64,000 bases of DNA from Terriglobia bacterium (GTDB lineage: Bacteria > Acidobacteriota > UBA6911), in assembly GCA_020072565.1 (NCBI GenBank), contig JAIQGI010000007.1, positions 62,001 through 126,000 of the forward strand. The letters run 5' to 3'. Under the pieces are notes generated by a model that was not told the origin of the DNA, did not search any database, and saw nothing but the letters and a program-made list of their open reading frames with translations. The position numbers and the translations under genes are program-made. How positions within the stretch are numbered: the first letter of the stretch is position 1; each line of letters begins with the position of its first letter. This document shows positions 17,503-27,101 of the stretch, in pieces.

Positions 17503-18534
17503 ATGGCTGACAACGACCTGCTAAAGAGCTTCTTCGAAGGGAGTCCGCCCAAAAACATCCGCATGCTGGCGGCCGGTGGGCTCGTGCCCGTCCCTCAGGA
17601 GGATATGATCCGGCTGTTGGTCCACCTGGTAACCGATCCCGATCAGGAGGTGGCACAGAAGGCAACGGAGACGCTGAGTTCATGGGCAGAAAAAGAGATT
17701 GTCAGCCAACTGCAATCGCCGCAGTGCAGCCCGGAGGTGCTCGCTCATTTCGCCGCGTCCGCAAGCCTCCCGGTTCAGGAAGCCATTATCCTCAATCCAG
17801 AGGCGCCCGGTGCGGTGATCGCCAGACTTGCCTCATCCGTGGCCGCCCCACTTTTGGAAACAGTCCTTTACAACAGAATGCGGCTTCTGGCAACTCCCGA
17901 GATTCTTCAGAACATCAAGATAAATCCAGCCGCCACAGCTCAGATCCTCGGGCTGGTGCAGGAGATCGAAACCGAGTTCTTTGGCAGCAAGAAACTCGCC
18001 TACACGGCGGAAGGTCCGGATGCCGCCACTCCAGTAGCCGAGGAAGCACTGGAATTGGAGGCTGAGCTGGCGCCCGAAGATCTCTCCCTCGAGGGTCTTC
18101 CCGTCGATCCGCAGGCGCGCGAGGCCGCAATTCTCAGCAAAATCAACAGCATGACAGTGCAGCAAAAAATCCACCTAGCTCGCATGGGAACTCGTGAGGC
18201 ACGGGCCGTCCTTATCCATGATGTCAACAAGGAGGTTTCGCGCACCGTGCTGGAGAGCCCAAAGCTGACCATGGTCGAAGTCGAAGCCTTCGCCGCCATG
18301 CGCACTGTCACGGAGGACATCCTGCGTCAGATCGGTACCAGCAAGGCGTGGACGAGAAGCTATGCCGTGGTACACAATCTGGTGAAAAATCCCAAGACTC
18401 CGCCCTGGATCTCCCAGAGGATGCTGGCGCGGCTTCATGCCAAAGACCTGATGCTGATCGCAAGGGATCGGGGAATTTCCGACGCAGTCCGACGGCTCGC
18501 AGACAGGATGCTGAAGCAAAAAAATGCTCCCTAA
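17503..18534 (+). CDS. Uncharacterised helical-repeat (HEAT-like) protein
   Basis: 343 residues, from the ATG at 17503. No signal peptide or membrane segment, so cytoplasmic. The N-terminal half is built of paired helices resembling HEAT/Leu-rich-variant repeats (LLVHLVTDPDQEVAQKATET; VLAHFAASASLPVQEAIILN). An acidic linker (about 165-205) precedes a second helical half (KINSMTVQQKIHLARMGTRE). It follows the rodZ-like gene by 27 bases and precedes another unknown gene by 20, so the three probably form an operon. No function recognised. Confidence 0.7.
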   Translation: MADNDLLKSFFEGSPPKNIRMLAAGGLVPVPQEDMIRLLVHLVTDPDQEVAQKATETLSSWAEKEIVSQLQSPQCSPEVLAHFAASASLPVQEAIILNPEAPGAVIARLASSVAAPLLETVLYNRMRLLATPEILQNIKINPAATAQILGLVQEIETEFFGSKKLAYTAEGPDAATPVAEEALELEAELAPEDLSLEGLPVDPQAREAAILSKINSMTVQQKIHLARMGTREARAVLIHDVNKEVSRTVLESPKLTMVEVEAFAAMRTVTEDILRQIGTSKAWTRSYAVVHNLVKNPKTPPWISQRMLARLHAKDLMLIARDRGISDAVRRLADRMLKQKNAP

Positions 18535-18554
18535 TCAACGGGGTGAGGCCGACC

Positions 18555-19118
18555 ATGAGGAAGAATCCCCCTTCCAGTGAACAAATGGCGCTGCCGGGCA
18601 CGCCGGAACCGCGGCTGTCATCATCAAACAAACCAAGGGCGTGGCGAAGAATTCCCCACCTGGAGATACTCAAGGCTCTGCAGGATCCCGGCCTCGGTGT
18701 CGCCAACCTCGTGGATACCTACCGGCGCTGCGTGCTCCCGATCAAGACGCGCAGCATTCATCTCCTGGGACGCAAATCCCCGGCTCGGATCATCGAGACA
18801 CTGCTCGGATATGAGGTCAAGGCCTCCTACAAACGCATCCATTGTCCCGACATGGTCACGGCACGTTATCTGAAATTGTTTACTGAGCTGGGTTGCCGAA
18901 CCATCCGATTGCCCTACGATCCGACGGTGACGGCCAATCTGATTCCCCAGTTCGAACAATCGGTCGCAAGAATTGTCAGCGGCGTGCGCGACATTTATCC
19001 GAAGGACCGCAGGCTCCAGCTCTACGTGATTCAGAACATCTATCAGCGCCTGCGCGAACAGCTGAAAAAAAATATCACCTCAGAGGTTGCGGAGAATCCA
19101 GGCGGGACAGGCGCATAA
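18555..19118 (+). CDS. Conserved-looking hypothetical protein
   Basis: 187 residues from the ATG at 18555 (GGGGTGAGG upstream). A disordered N-terminus of about 30 residues is followed by a compact alpha/beta-looking domain (HLEILKALQDPGLGVANLVD; IIETLLGYEVKASYKRIHCP) rich in basic residues. No catalytic motif, signal peptide or membrane segment is seen. It is the third gene of the rodZ-like run. Codon use is like its neighbours. Function unknown. Confidence 0.6.
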   Translation: MRKNPPSSEQMALPGTPEPRLSSSNKPRAWRRIPHLEILKALQDPGLGVANLVDTYRRCVLPIKTRSIHLLGRKSPARIIETLLGYEVKASYKRIHCPDMVTARYLKLFTELGCRTIRLPYDPTVTANLIPQFEQSVARIVSGVRDIYPKDRRLQLYVIQNIYQRLREQLKKNITSEVAENPGGTGA

Positions 19119-19124
19119 GGAAGC

Positions 19125-19179
19125 GTCAACGCCCAGGTCGCAGAGTTCTGCGCTCTCAGAGCTCTGCGTTGAGATCTTC
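19125..19179. repeat. Intergenic GCAGAGG-family repeat (copy c)
   Basis: Left arm GCGTCAACGCCCAGGTCGCAG, right arm GAGCTCTGCGTTGAGATCTT, short loop. It fills the 69-base gap between two convergent genes, so it could act as a bidirectional hairpin terminator. Confidence 0.6.
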
Positions 19180-19187
19180 GTTGCCCA

Positions 19188-19898
19188 TTATTTCTCAGGA
19201 ACCAGGTCCTTGCGGACGACCTCGAGATCCTGTTCGCGCAGGATCAGCCGAACCAGCCGGCCGCTCATGTCGGTGGAGAAGTTTCCCGACCTCACACCTA
19301 CGAACTCCACCTTGAAGTTGCGCACCGGGATGGTTCCCTTCCCGTAATCGAGCTTCGAGTCCTCAAGCCAGGTAACCGCCAGAGGGATATCGTTGCCGAT
19401 AACGGGAATGAAATTGCTGAAGACCTGACGCCCTCGCTTCTTGAAATCGTACAGGCGGGCGAGTACGTCGTACTGATAAAAAACGTTGACATCGAGGATC
19501 ACCGTGCCGGGCTGCATTGGAGCGGTGGTTTCGCTTACGTTCCCACCTCGGCTCAGGACACGGGAGATCTGGCTCCCCTTGACGGTCACGTCGCAGTAAT
19601 CCTTGGTGTTCCCTGAGAGGTACTTGCAGGAGTAGCTTATGGGAACCGCAGTGTCTTTGGCAAAGACCATGGTCGTTTCAAAGGCCAGACGCTTGGTTTC
19701 CACGCCGTCCATGATCAGCAGCTCATGCTGCGAAGATACGACGCGGTTCCCATCGTTGTCTTTGCGCTCGCTGACGGTTTCGGTTCCGGCAAGCGATCCG
19801 TGGATGAAGACCGCGTAAGTCTGGGCATACAAAGGCGCCGGCTCCCCCTGAGGAAAGGAGCAGGCAAGGCTTAACAAAAACCAGTAAAGGACGGTCAT
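19188..19898 (-). CDS. Secreted hypothetical protein, DUF3108-like
   Basis: 236 residues. A short N-terminal signal peptide (VLYWFLLSLACSFPQGEPAP) is followed by a beta-rich domain beginning YAVFIHGSLAGTETVSERKD, which resembles periplasmic DUF3108-type proteins. It lies last in the heat-shock operon and its start overlaps hspR by 4 bases (ATGA), implying co-expression with chaperones. A periplasmic stress role would be inference. Confidence 0.65.
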   Translation of the reverse strand: MTVLYWFLLSLACSFPQGEPAPLYAQTYAVFIHGSLAGTETVSERKDNDGNRVVSSQHELLIMDGVETKRLAFETTMVFAKDTAVPISYSCKYLSGNTKDYCDVTVKGSQISRVLSRGGNVSETTAPMQPGTVILDVNVFYQYDVLARLYDFKKRGRQVFSNFIPVIGNDIPLAVTWLEDSKLDYGKGTIPVRNFKVEFVGVRSGNFSTDMSGRLVRLILREQDLEVVRKDLVPEK

Positions 19899-20278
19899 TT
19901 CTTTTCCCGCTTGCTTTGAATGATCATCGAGGCTGGCGCGCGCACCAGAGCGCTGCGCTTCGCAGCGGCTCCGCTGTACGCGATGTTTTCGCGCACGTAC
20001 AGGATCACCTCATCCATTTCCTTTTGCATGCTCTCCATCTTCTCGCGCATATTCAGAATGACTTCCACTCCCGCCAGATTGACGCCAAGGTCACGCGTAA
20101 GGTTGAGAATGATCTCCAGGCGGTGCAGATCCGCGTCGGTGAAAAGCCTGGTGTTGCCATCGCTCCGCGAAGGTTTGAGCAGGCCGAGTCTTTCATACAG
20201 ACGCAGCGTCTGGGGGTGGACACGATACGTTTCCGCCACCACGCTGATCATGTAGCCTGCCTTCTTACGCGCACTCAC
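19895..20278 (-). CDS. hspR: MerR-family heat-shock repressor HspR
   Basis: Winged-helix MerR-type DNA-binding domain (about residues 6-75: YMISVVAETYRVHPQTLRLY ERLGLL, then NTRLFTDADLHRLEIILNL) followed by a short coiled coil. The motif HPQTLRLYERLGL is characteristic of HspR, which represses dnaK operons with DnaK as co-repressor. GGGAG abuts the ATG at 20287 but lies 9 bases before a GTG at 20278, so the GTG is preferred. It sits downstream of dnaJ, but a repeat (20315-20387) separates them. No good HAIR operator is visible upstream of dnaK. Confidence 0.85.
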   Translation of the reverse strand: MSARKKAGYMISVVAETYRVHPQTLRLYERLGLLKPSRSDGNTRLFTDADLHRLEIILNLTRDLGVNLAGVEVILNMREKMESMQKEMDEVILYVRENIAYSGAAAKRSALVRAPASMIIQSKREKK

Positions 20279-20314
20279 GGCAATCATCTCCCATTGCGTT
20301 GAACAGGCGCTTCC

Positions 20315-20387
20315 AAAACATCTCAACGCAGACACCGCTGAGATCGCGAATCTCTGCGCCCTTGGCGCTCTCTGCGTTGAGACTTGC
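20315..20387. repeat. Intergenic GCAGAGG-family repeat (copy d)
   Basis: Left arm AAAACATCTCAACGCAGACA, right arm GCGCTCTCTGCGTTGAGACT. Lies between dnaJ and hspR inside an otherwise tight operon. Confidence 0.65.
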
Positions 20388-20406
20388 TATCACCTAGGCA
20401 TCCTCA

Positions 20407-21549
20407 TCAATGATTCGCCATGCGCGCCCGGGGATCCTCAGGATTGAGCCGGGCCAGTTCCCGCAGAATCTCCTTGGACCGTTCGTCTGCCACGCGCGGA
20501 ACCACGACGCGGACTTCCACAATCTGATTTCCGACGCCCTCCCCGCGCAGCGAGGGCACCCCTTTTCCGCGCAAGCGGAATTTTTGGCCGCTCTGGGTCC
20601 CGGGTGGAATACGCAACAACGTCACACCCGAGACTGTGGGTACTTCGATCTTGGTACCCAGCGCGGCCTCCGTTACGGTGATGGGTATGGTGATAAGGAT
20701 ATCATTGCCTTCGCGCCGGAAAAGCTCGTGAGGCCGGACGGTGATGATCAGATACAAGTCGCCCGGCGGGCCGCCTTTCCGGCCGGCCGAGCCCTTGCCC
20801 GGGACACGCATCCGATATCCGGTGTCGACACCCGGCGGAATCCGGACCGTGACGGTTTCCTGCGTCGAAACCCCTCCGGACCCGCCGCAGTTGGCACAGC
20901 GGCCGCCCACCTTGCCGGACCCTCCGCAAGTGCGGCAAGGCGACGAAAATTTCATGACCCCATGGGCCCGCACCTCCTGGCCGCTCCCTTTGCATGTGGG
21001 ACAAACCGCTTGAGGGCGGGACGAATCTATCCCGGAACCGCCACACACCGGGCACGAATCTTCGCGATTGATGGTCAGGCGCGTTTCCAGACCACGGATC
21101 GACTCGTCGAAGGAGATGTTCAGATGGTGCTCGAGATCCTCCCCTTTCTCGGCCCTGGGTCCACGCGCCGCTCTGGAGGCGGCGCCACCCCCAAAAATCT
21201 CCGAAAAGATGTCGCGGAAGCTGCTCTGCCCGCCGGCTCCGGCATCCATGCCGGAAAAATCGAATCCCCAGGCGGGGTCTTCGTTATAACCCCTGGCCCC
21301 TTCTCCGGCAGCCTGTTCCTTGATGTTCTCCGAGTAGAAGCCATATTTGTCATAGATGGCCCGCTTCTTGGAATCGCTCAGCACATCATAGGCTTCCTGG
21401 ATCTTCTTGAATCGCTCCTCTGCGGCTTTGTCGCCCGGATTTACGTCTGGATGCGTCTTGCGTGCAAGTCGTCGGTACGCTTTCTTGATTTCCGGTTCTT
21501 TCGCGTTGCGCGCAACACCCAGGGTTGCGTAGTAATCTGCGTTCGCCAT
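20407..21549 (-). CDS. dnaJ: Chaperone DnaJ
   Basis: About 380 residues. J-domain with HPD ([11 protein letters not shown]), Gly/Phe-rich linker, then a zinc-binding domain with four CxxCxGxG motifs ([32 protein letters not shown]) and the C-terminal substrate-binding domain ending near [10 protein letters not shown]. Full type I DnaJ, co-chaperone of DnaK. The ATG at 21549 is preferred over a GTG two codons earlier that abuts the hsp20 stop. Third gene of the dnaK operon. Confidence 0.95.
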   Translation of the reverse strand: MANADYYATLGVARNAKEPEIKKAYRRLARKTHPDVNPGDKAAEERFKKIQEAYDVLSDSKKRAIYDKYGFYSENIKEQAAGEGARGYNEDPAWGFDFSGMDAGAGGQSSFRDIFSEIFGGGAASRAARGPRAEKGEDLEHHLNISFDESIRGLETRLTINREDSCPVCGGSGIDSSRPQAVCPTCKGSGQEVRAHGVMKFSSPCRTCGGSGKVGGRCANCGGSGGVSTQETVTVRIPPGVDTGYRMRVPGKGSAGRKGGPPGDLYLIITVRPHELFRREGNDILITIPITVTEAALGTKIEVPTVSGVTLLRIPPGTQSGQKFRLRGKGVPSLRGEGVGNQIVEVRVVVPRVADERSKEILRELARLNPEDPRARMANH

Positions 21550-21555
21550 AGACAC

Positions 21556-21984
21556 TCAGCGGCCGGTGCGCGAGGGTTGAACGGTGATTTTCCTGGACTT
21601 TGAGGACTTGACCAGCTCGACATGCAGGACACCGGCATTCAGGGTCGCATGGATTCTGGTGTCGTTGTCCATCGCTTCAGGCAGGGAAAAGGTCCGGTGA
21701 AACCGCCCGCGGATTCCCTCCAGGCGGTGATAACTCTCATCGGAACAGCACGCGTCCACCTTGCGTTCTCCCCAGATGGAAAGCTGAGATCCCCTGACTT
21801 CCACGTGAACATCTTCGCTTTCCAGTCCCGGCAACTCGGCACTCAAGACATAGCAATCCCTGGTTTCATACAAGTCGACCGGAGGGATCAGAGGAATCGA
21901 GCCGTCAGCCAGCTTGTCTCCATCGGTCAAAAATGAATCTCGAAGAATCACCAACCCCGGCGTACTCCTCTTTGCTTTAATCAT
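21556..21984 (-). CDS. Small heat-shock protein Hsp20
   Basis: 142 residues with an alpha-crystallin domain (about 35-130): [19 protein letters not shown], the loop [17 protein letters not shown], and [14 protein letters not shown]. An ATP-independent holdase. Its start overlaps the dnaK stop by 4 bases, so it is translationally coupled to dnaK. The C-terminal I-x-I motif appears as ITV. Confidence 0.92.
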   Translation of the reverse strand: MIKAKRSTPGLVILRDSFLTDGDKLADGSIPLIPPVDLYETRDCYVLSAELPGLESEDVHVEVRGSQLSIWGERKVDACCSDESYHRLEGIRGRFHRTFSLPEAMDNDTRIHATLNAGVLHVELVKSSKSRKITVQPSRTGR

Positions 21985-23906
21985 TTTTTGGTGTCATCCA
22001 TGTCAACGTATTCCGCATCGATGACTTCGTCTTCTTTCTTCTTGCCGGGCTCGGTTTTCGGGCCGGCGTGACCGGGGCCGGAACCTGGAGGCGGCGTCTG
22101 AGTGCTCGTCTTTTGATACATTGCTTCCGCCAGTTTGTGCGATGCTTTTGTCAGGTCCTCAATGGCCGCGTTCAGATCGCTGGTTTCCTTTGACTGCTCC
22201 AACACCGATTTGGCACGCGTGAGCGCGGCCTCCAGCGAAGAGGCTTCGCTCTCGGAGACTTTGTCCCGATTTTCTTTCAGGATTTTCTCCGTACTGTAAA
22301 TGAGACCATCCAGTTTGTTCTTGGCCTCGATGGCTTCACGGTTTTTCTGATCTTCCTCCGCATGCGACTCGGCATCGCGCGTCATCTTCGAGATCTCATC
22401 TTTGTTGAGCCCGCTCGAGGCAGTGATGGTGATCTTCTGTTCTTTGTTCGTTCCCAGATCCTTAGCCGAGACACTCACAATTCCGTTGGCATCGATATCG
22501 AAGGTGACTTCGATCTGCGGCACGCCGCGCGGCGCCGGCGGAATTCCTATCAGATGAAATTTGCCCAGCGTGCGGTTGTCGCGAGCCATGGCGCGCTCGC
22601 CCTGCAGCACATGAATCTCAACCGACGTCTGGTTGTCGGCAGCAGTCGAGAAGATCTCGGACTTGCGCGTGGGAATCGTGGTGTTGCGCTCGATCAGCCT
22701 GGTGGAGACGCCGCCCAGGGTCTCAATACCCAGCGACAGCGGCGTAACATCGAGCAGCAGCAGGTCCTTGACCTCGCCGCCCAGCACGCCGGCCTGGATT
22801 GCGGCACCGACGGCGACCACTTCGTCCGGGTTCACCCCCTTGTGCGGCTCTTTGCCGAAGAAGTCGCGCACGATCTGCTGCACTCTGGGAATGCGCGTCG
22901 ACCCGCCGACAAGCACTACCTCATGGATGTTGTCGGGCTTGAGCCCCGCATCCGCAAGAGCCTGCTTCGTGGGCGCCACCGTTCGCTGCAGGATGTCCTC
23001 CACCATCTGCTCGAACTTCGCGCGCGTGAGCTTCATGTTCAGATGCTTGGGCCCGCCGGCGTCGGCCGTAATGAAGGGCAGATTGACTTCCGACTCCATC
23101 ACCGTCGACAGCTCCATCTTTGCTTTTTCGGCAGCCTCACGCAGCCGCTGCAGCGCCATCTTGTCCTTGGAGAGATCGATGCCCTGATCGCGCTTGAATT
23201 CGCCGATGATCCAATCCATCAGGCGTAAGTCAATGTTGTCGCCGCCCAGGTGCGTGTCGCCGTTGGTGGACTTGACTTCGACTACCCCTTCACCAACTTC
23301 CAGGATCGATATGTCGAAGGTGCCGCCTCCAAAATCGAACACGGCAATGGTTTCGTCTTTCTTTTTGTCGAGCCCGTATGCCAGAGCGGCCGCCGTCGGC
23401 TCGTTGACGATGCGCACTACATCCAGCCCCGCAATCTTGCCGGCATCCTTGGTCGCCTGCCGCTGGCTGTCGTTGAAATAAGCGGGAACCGTAATCACCG
23501 CCTTTTCCACCTTCTCACCCAGATATTCCTCCGCGGCCGAGCGCATCTTCTGCAGGATCATCGCCGAGATCTCGGGCGGGGCATAGGTTCGATCCCCCAT
23601 CTTCACCGTGGCGTCCCCATTCGACGCTTCGGTGACCTTGTACGGAACGAGCTTGATTTCCTCCTGAACCTCGCCGAACTTCCGCCCCATGAACCGTTTG
23701 ATCGAGAAGATCGTGTTCTCCGGATTGGTGATCGCCTGGCGCTTGGCAACCTGTCCCACAAAACGCTCCCCGCCTTTCCCGACTGCAACTACGGACGGCG
23801 TGAGCCTGCTCCCCTCCGGATTCGTGATAACCTTGGGCTCGCTCCCCTCCATGACCGCAACCACGGAGTTCGTCGTGCCGAGGTCAATTCCAATGATTTT
23901 GCTCAT
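21981..23906 (-). CDS. dnaK: Chaperone DnaK (Hsp70)
   Basis: 641 residues, full length. Nucleotide-binding domain with [30 protein letters not shown] and [13 protein letters not shown]; linker [19 protein letters not shown]; substrate-binding domain; acidic C-terminal tail ending [12 protein letters not shown]. First gene of dnaK-hsp20-dnaJ-hspR. A good AGGAGG lies about 8 bases before the ATG, and a near-consensus promoter lies at 23969-23997. grpE is not in the operon. Confidence 0.98.
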   Translation of the reverse strand: MSKIIGIDLGTTNSVVAVMEGSEPKVITNPEGSRLTPSVVAVGKGGERFVGQVAKRQAITNPENTIFSIKRFMGRKFGEVQEEIKLVPYKVTEASNGDATVKMGDRTYAPPEISAMILQKMRSAAEEYLGEKVEKAVITVPAYFNDSQRQATKDAGKIAGLDVVRIVNEPTAAALAYGLDKKKDETIAVFDFGGGTFDISILEVGEGVVEVKSTNGDTHLGGDNIDLRLMDWIIGEFKRDQGIDLSKDKMALQRLREAAEKAKMELSTVMESEVNLPFITADAGGPKHLNMKLTRAKFEQMVEDILQRTVAPTKQALADAGLKPDNIHEVVLVGGSTRIPRVQQIVRDFFGKEPHKGVNPDEVVAVGAAIQAGVLGGEVKDLLLLDVTPLSLGIETLGGVSTRLIERNTTIPTRKSEIFSTAADNQTSVEIHVLQGERAMARDNRTLGKFHLIGIPPAPRGVPQIEVTFDIDANGIVSVSAKDLGTNKEQKITITASSGLNKDEISKMTRDAESHAEEDQKNREAIEAKNKLDGLIYSTEKILKENRDKVSESEASSLEAALTRAKSVLEQSKETSDLNAAIEDLTKASHKLAEAMYQKTSTQTPPPGSGPGHAGPKTEPGKKKEDEVIDAEYVDMDDTKK

Positions 23907-23968
23907 TTACCCTTTCCTCCTGAATGTCCTTTTCTCGTCCCGCTCCCCCATAACATTAGTGCTCTGTC

Positions 23969-23997
23969 TATATAGAATGTGAGTGAAGTATTGTCAA
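23969..23997 (-). promoter_or_regulatory. Promoter of the dnaK operon
   Basis: On the minus strand TTGACA (23997-23992), a 17-base spacer, then TATATA (23974-23969). It is a near-consensus housekeeping-type promoter, with transcription starting near 23962. No convincing HAIR (CTTGAGT-N7-ACTCAAG) or CIRCE element was found next to it. Confidence 0.7.
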
Positions 23998-24036
23998 TCT
24001 TCTTGAAGGCTAAAGCGGTCACAAATGGCAAGAATT

Positions 24037-24231
24037 CCACGAATACAGGCATGGATGACGTTTGCGCTACTCACCTACGGATACTTGCCATTTAGGCAAG
24101 CAAAGCAAAGGATCAACGCAGAAGTCGCAGAGGTTGCAGAGAAAGGTGATGCAGAAGCGAAAATCCTCTGATGCCTTTGCGTTGAGGCTTCGCGTTTCGG
24201 ATATACCGAGCCGTGCCATCCGCGGCTGCTC
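24037..24231. repeat. Long-form intergenic repeat (copy e)
   Basis: Core inverted repeat 24105-24190: left arm AAAGGATCAACGCAGAAGTC, right arm GCCTTTGCGTTGAGGCTT. The upstream flank holds a perfect hairpin CTTGCC-ATTTA-GGCAAG (24084-24100). The flanks and even the loop (GATGCAGAAGCGAAAATCC) match copy i at 31.9-32.1 kb. The outer ends resemble CCACGAATA (24038) and CGCGGCTGCT (24221). It fills the gap between the dnaK promoter and glnE. Confidence 0.65.
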
Positions 24232-27027
24232 TTAGGCCCCGGTATTGTAGAAATATTTGTCCATCAGGTTACGAACCTGGCCGGCGCTGCTATCCCATTC
24301 TGACACAAAGACTTTGCGGGCTTCGCCGGGGGCGGCGCCGCGGTATCCGAGGCTGCGCGCCAGCCGCTCCAGGTCCGGCGACTCCCGCGAAATCTCCTGC
24401 GAAGTCCATTCCTCGATCAGCTGATAATGATTCTCTACCCGGCGCTGAAACTGGTGTGTTTGCAGAAGATGCCCGCTTTCCTGCGCTGTGATGATCCCGC
24501 AGTCGCACAGTGCGGCCACGGCGTCGGCCAACGCGGGGGCTCGGACCGCAGGATTAGTCTTACCGTGCAATACCTGCAGGAGCTGAACCAGGAACTCAAG
24601 ATCGGAAATCCCGCCCGTCCCGAACTTGAAGTCGAGATAGATGCGGTTTTGCTTGTTGGTCTCGGATTCAATTCTCCTCTTTAAATGGCGGACGGCGTTG
24701 ATGGCCTCCAGGTCCCAAGGGAAGTGATAAACGACTTCCTCCATGGCAGCCGCCCAGCCTGCCTGGACTTCCGGCGATACGGCGAGGATGCGGGAGCGCA
24801 CGAGCGCCATACGCTCCCAGGGCTGCATGTAGCGGCGCGCGTGCTCGAGAAAGCTGGACCAGCTCCGCGCCAGGAGACCGGTAGTACCCTCGGGACGGAG
24901 CCTCAGGTCGACCTTGTAAGCGGTGCCTTCCGCCGTGACCCCTGCCAGCAGCCCCAGGAGCCGCTCCACGCGGGCATCCTGAAGGAGCTGCAGCCCGGTG
25001 CGTGAGTGAGGCGCCGAATCCTCTTGGGGGTCATCGTAGAGGAAAAGCAGATCGAGATCCGACGAGTAATGCATCTGCCGGCTTCCCAGTTTGCCCAATG
25101 CGACTATCCGCAATTGAGTCCTGTCCGGTCCGCTCACGGCCGGGTCGCAGGCGGCCATGTTCATAGCCGCGTGGAGGCAAGCCTCGGCCAGATCGCTCAA
25201 CTCGCGGCTGATTTCCAGCGGTCCGGCCAGCTCCGCCAGATCGCGATACGCAACTCGGATCATTTCCCGCTGGCGATATCTGCGTAAGACGATCTCAGGA
25301 TCTCCTGCGGGCGCTGCCCGCAGCCGGTTCTCGAGCTCCTCGAGCATCTCGTGGCAGCGACGCCCCTCGTGCAGGTAAAGACCTCGTGCCAGGCTATCGA
25401 AGTATTCCGGGTGTCGTGTCAGGATCTGATGGCCGAGGTTGCTGAGGGCGAGCAGGTTGGCGACCCGGGCCAGGTGCGGCCGTCTCGAGGCGAGCGCGCG
25501 CAGGAAGGAAACGCGGTTGCCGCTGGCGGCTGCGAAGCTCTCCAGGTGGTGCAACGCCTGGTCGGGATCATAGGAATCGCGCAGCACCTCCAGCATAGGG
25601 AAAACAACTTCCAGGAAAGCCCTCCGCTCCCCGGGAGGCAACAAGCTCCCTGCCGGGCCCAGCGCCATGAGCCTGATGTTCTGCCAAGCCCTGTCGACGT
25701 CACGGAAGCCGTAATTCGCCAACAGTTCCCGCACGCGCGCTCTGGGTGTCCGCTCGCTGAGCAGCTGGGCAAACTCCTCTTCCCTTTCGCGAGGCCGCAG
25801 GTGGCCGGGCGTGAGATAGATCCTCTCCAGAATGGATCGGACGCGCGCCCGATGATCGCGCAGAGTGGCAATGAAAGCATCGACATCGGCATGCCCCGCG
25901 GAGGCGAAACCCAGTCCGTGCGCCAGGACTTCCAGCTCGGAAGGATTGTCGGGGATGACAGCCTGAGGAGTCAGCATACGCAGCTGCAAACGGTGCTCTA
26001 CGATGCGAAAAAAGATATATGCCAGCGCCAGCTGTGATTCCTCGCCCTCGAGCAGCGCTTTCACGGCGCCGAGCGCGCGGAGTGCATCCAGGGTTGCCGG
26101 AACGCGGGCTTCAGGATGACGGCTCCCGGCGATCAGTTGCAGGTACTGGACATAAAATTCGATGTCCCGGATGCCGCCCGGCCCCTGCTTGATGTGAATC
26201 CTCTCTCCTGCCAGGGCATACTCCCTCTCCGAACGGTGCTTGACCTGTTTGATTTCCTCCAGGGAAGAGTCGTCCATCTGCCGCGCGAACACGAATTTCG
26301 CCGCGAAACGCTGGAAGCGACGATTGAGCTCATTATCACCGCAGACCGGGCGCGCCTTTATCAGCGCCTGCCGCTCCCACGCTTCCCCCCACGATTCGTA
26401 GTAGTTTTCCAGGCTGTCGATCGTGGGAACCAGTGGACCGGTTCCGCCATGAGGCCTCAGCCGCATGTCGACGCGATAGAGAACACCCTCCGGTTCAGGG
26501 TGTCCGAGCACATGGACAAGGCGTTCGCCGAGCCGAGTGAAAAAGCGCTTCTCCTGCTCATCGTCCGAGGAACGCCGGCAGAAAATCAGGTCCACGTCTG
26601 AGCTGTAGTTGAGCTCGCCGCCGCCCAGCTTCCCCAGGGCAATGACCGCCAATCCGCGGCGCTCTTTGACGGACGCGGGCATCTTCGCGGCAACCTCGTC
26701 CCAGGCCGCGTCCAGGGCGATGGAGATCGCCCAGTCGGCCAAGCTGCTCAAACGAGCTACGGTTTCCTCAAACGAAGCAATCCCGGCGATGTCGCGGAAA
26801 GCAATGTCGATATACTCGCGTTGCTTCAGGGTGCGGAGCGCCGCAGCGACGCCGGTGCTCGGACCCATCTCGGCGAGCCATTGGTTCCATTCGCCCACGT
26901 GATCCGGTGGAAGGTCTGCCTGGATCCGGTGCCGCAACCAATCCTGCCATGGCGGGTGGCTTCTAAGAGCATCGCGCATCACCGGTGAAATGGTCTCCAG
27001 ATTCTTCAGCGCATCGAAAAATTCCAT
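24232..27027 (-). CDS. glnE: Glutamine synthetase adenylyltransferase / adenylyl-removing enzyme
   Basis: 931 residues, the family's usual size. Two nucleotidyltransferase halves: the N-terminal adenylyl-removase with ALGKLGGGELNYSSDVDLIF (about 130-149) and the C-terminal adenylyltransferase with ALGKLGSRQMHYSSDLDLLF (about 640-660). Each is followed by a helical GlnE domain. Both Asp pairs are intact. It adds or removes AMP on the GlnA tyrosine in response to PII and glutamine. Last gene of glnB-glnA-glnD-glnE. No clear ribosome-binding site before the ATG. Confidence 0.95.
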   Translation of the reverse strand: MEFFDALKNLETISPVMRDALRSHPPWQDWLRHRIQADLPPDHVGEWNQWLAEMGPSTGVAAALRTLKQREYIDIAFRDIAGIASFEETVARLSSLADWAISIALDAAWDEVAAKMPASVKERRGLAVIALGKLGGGELNYSSDVDLIFCRRSSDDEQEKRFFTRLGERLVHVLGHPEPEGVLYRVDMRLRPHGGTGPLVPTIDSLENYYESWGEAWERQALIKARPVCGDNELNRRFQRFAAKFVFARQMDDSSLEEIKQVKHRSEREYALAGERIHIKQGPGGIRDIEFYVQYLQLIAGSRHPEARVPATLDALRALGAVKALLEGEESQLALAYIFFRIVEHRLQLRMLTPQAVIPDNPSELEVLAHGLGFASAGHADVDAFIATLRDHRARVRSILERIYLTPGHLRPREREEEFAQLLSERTPRARVRELLANYGFRDVDRAWQNIRLMALGPAGSLLPPGERRAFLEVVFPMLEVLRDSYDPDQALHHLESFAAASGNRVSFLRALASRRPHLARVANLLALSNLGHQILTRHPEYFDSLARGLYLHEGRRCHEMLEELENRLRAAPAGDPEIVLRRYRQREMIRVAYRDLAELAGPLEISRELSDLAEACLHAAMNMAACDPAVSGPDRTQLRIVALGKLGSRQMHYSSDLDLLFLYDDPQEDSAPHSRTGLQLLQDARVERLLGLLAGVTAEGTAYKVDLRLRPEGTTGLLARSWSSFLEHARRYMQPWERMALVRSRILAVSPEVQAGWAAAMEEVVYHFPWDLEAINAVRHLKRRIESETNKQNRIYLDFKFGTGGISDLEFLVQLLQVLHGKTNPAVRAPALADAVAALCDCGIITAQESGHLLQTHQFQRRVENHYQLIEEWTSQEISRESPDLERLARSLGYRGAAPGEARKVFVSEWDSSAGQVRNLMDKYFYNTGA

Positions 27028-27033
27028 GATTCT

Positions 27034-27101
27034 TAAGAGCTTAACGCAGAGGGCGCGTGGGGAAACTACGTTGTTTTCTGCGGCCTCGGTGCTGAGCTTT
27101 T
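27034..27101. repeat. Intergenic GCAGAGG-family repeat (copy f)
   Basis: Left arm AAGAGCTTAACGCAGAGGGC, right arm GCCTCGGTGCTGAGCTTTTA. It occupies the gap between glnD and glnE almost exactly and reaches the glnD stop codon (27100-27102). Confidence 0.65.
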
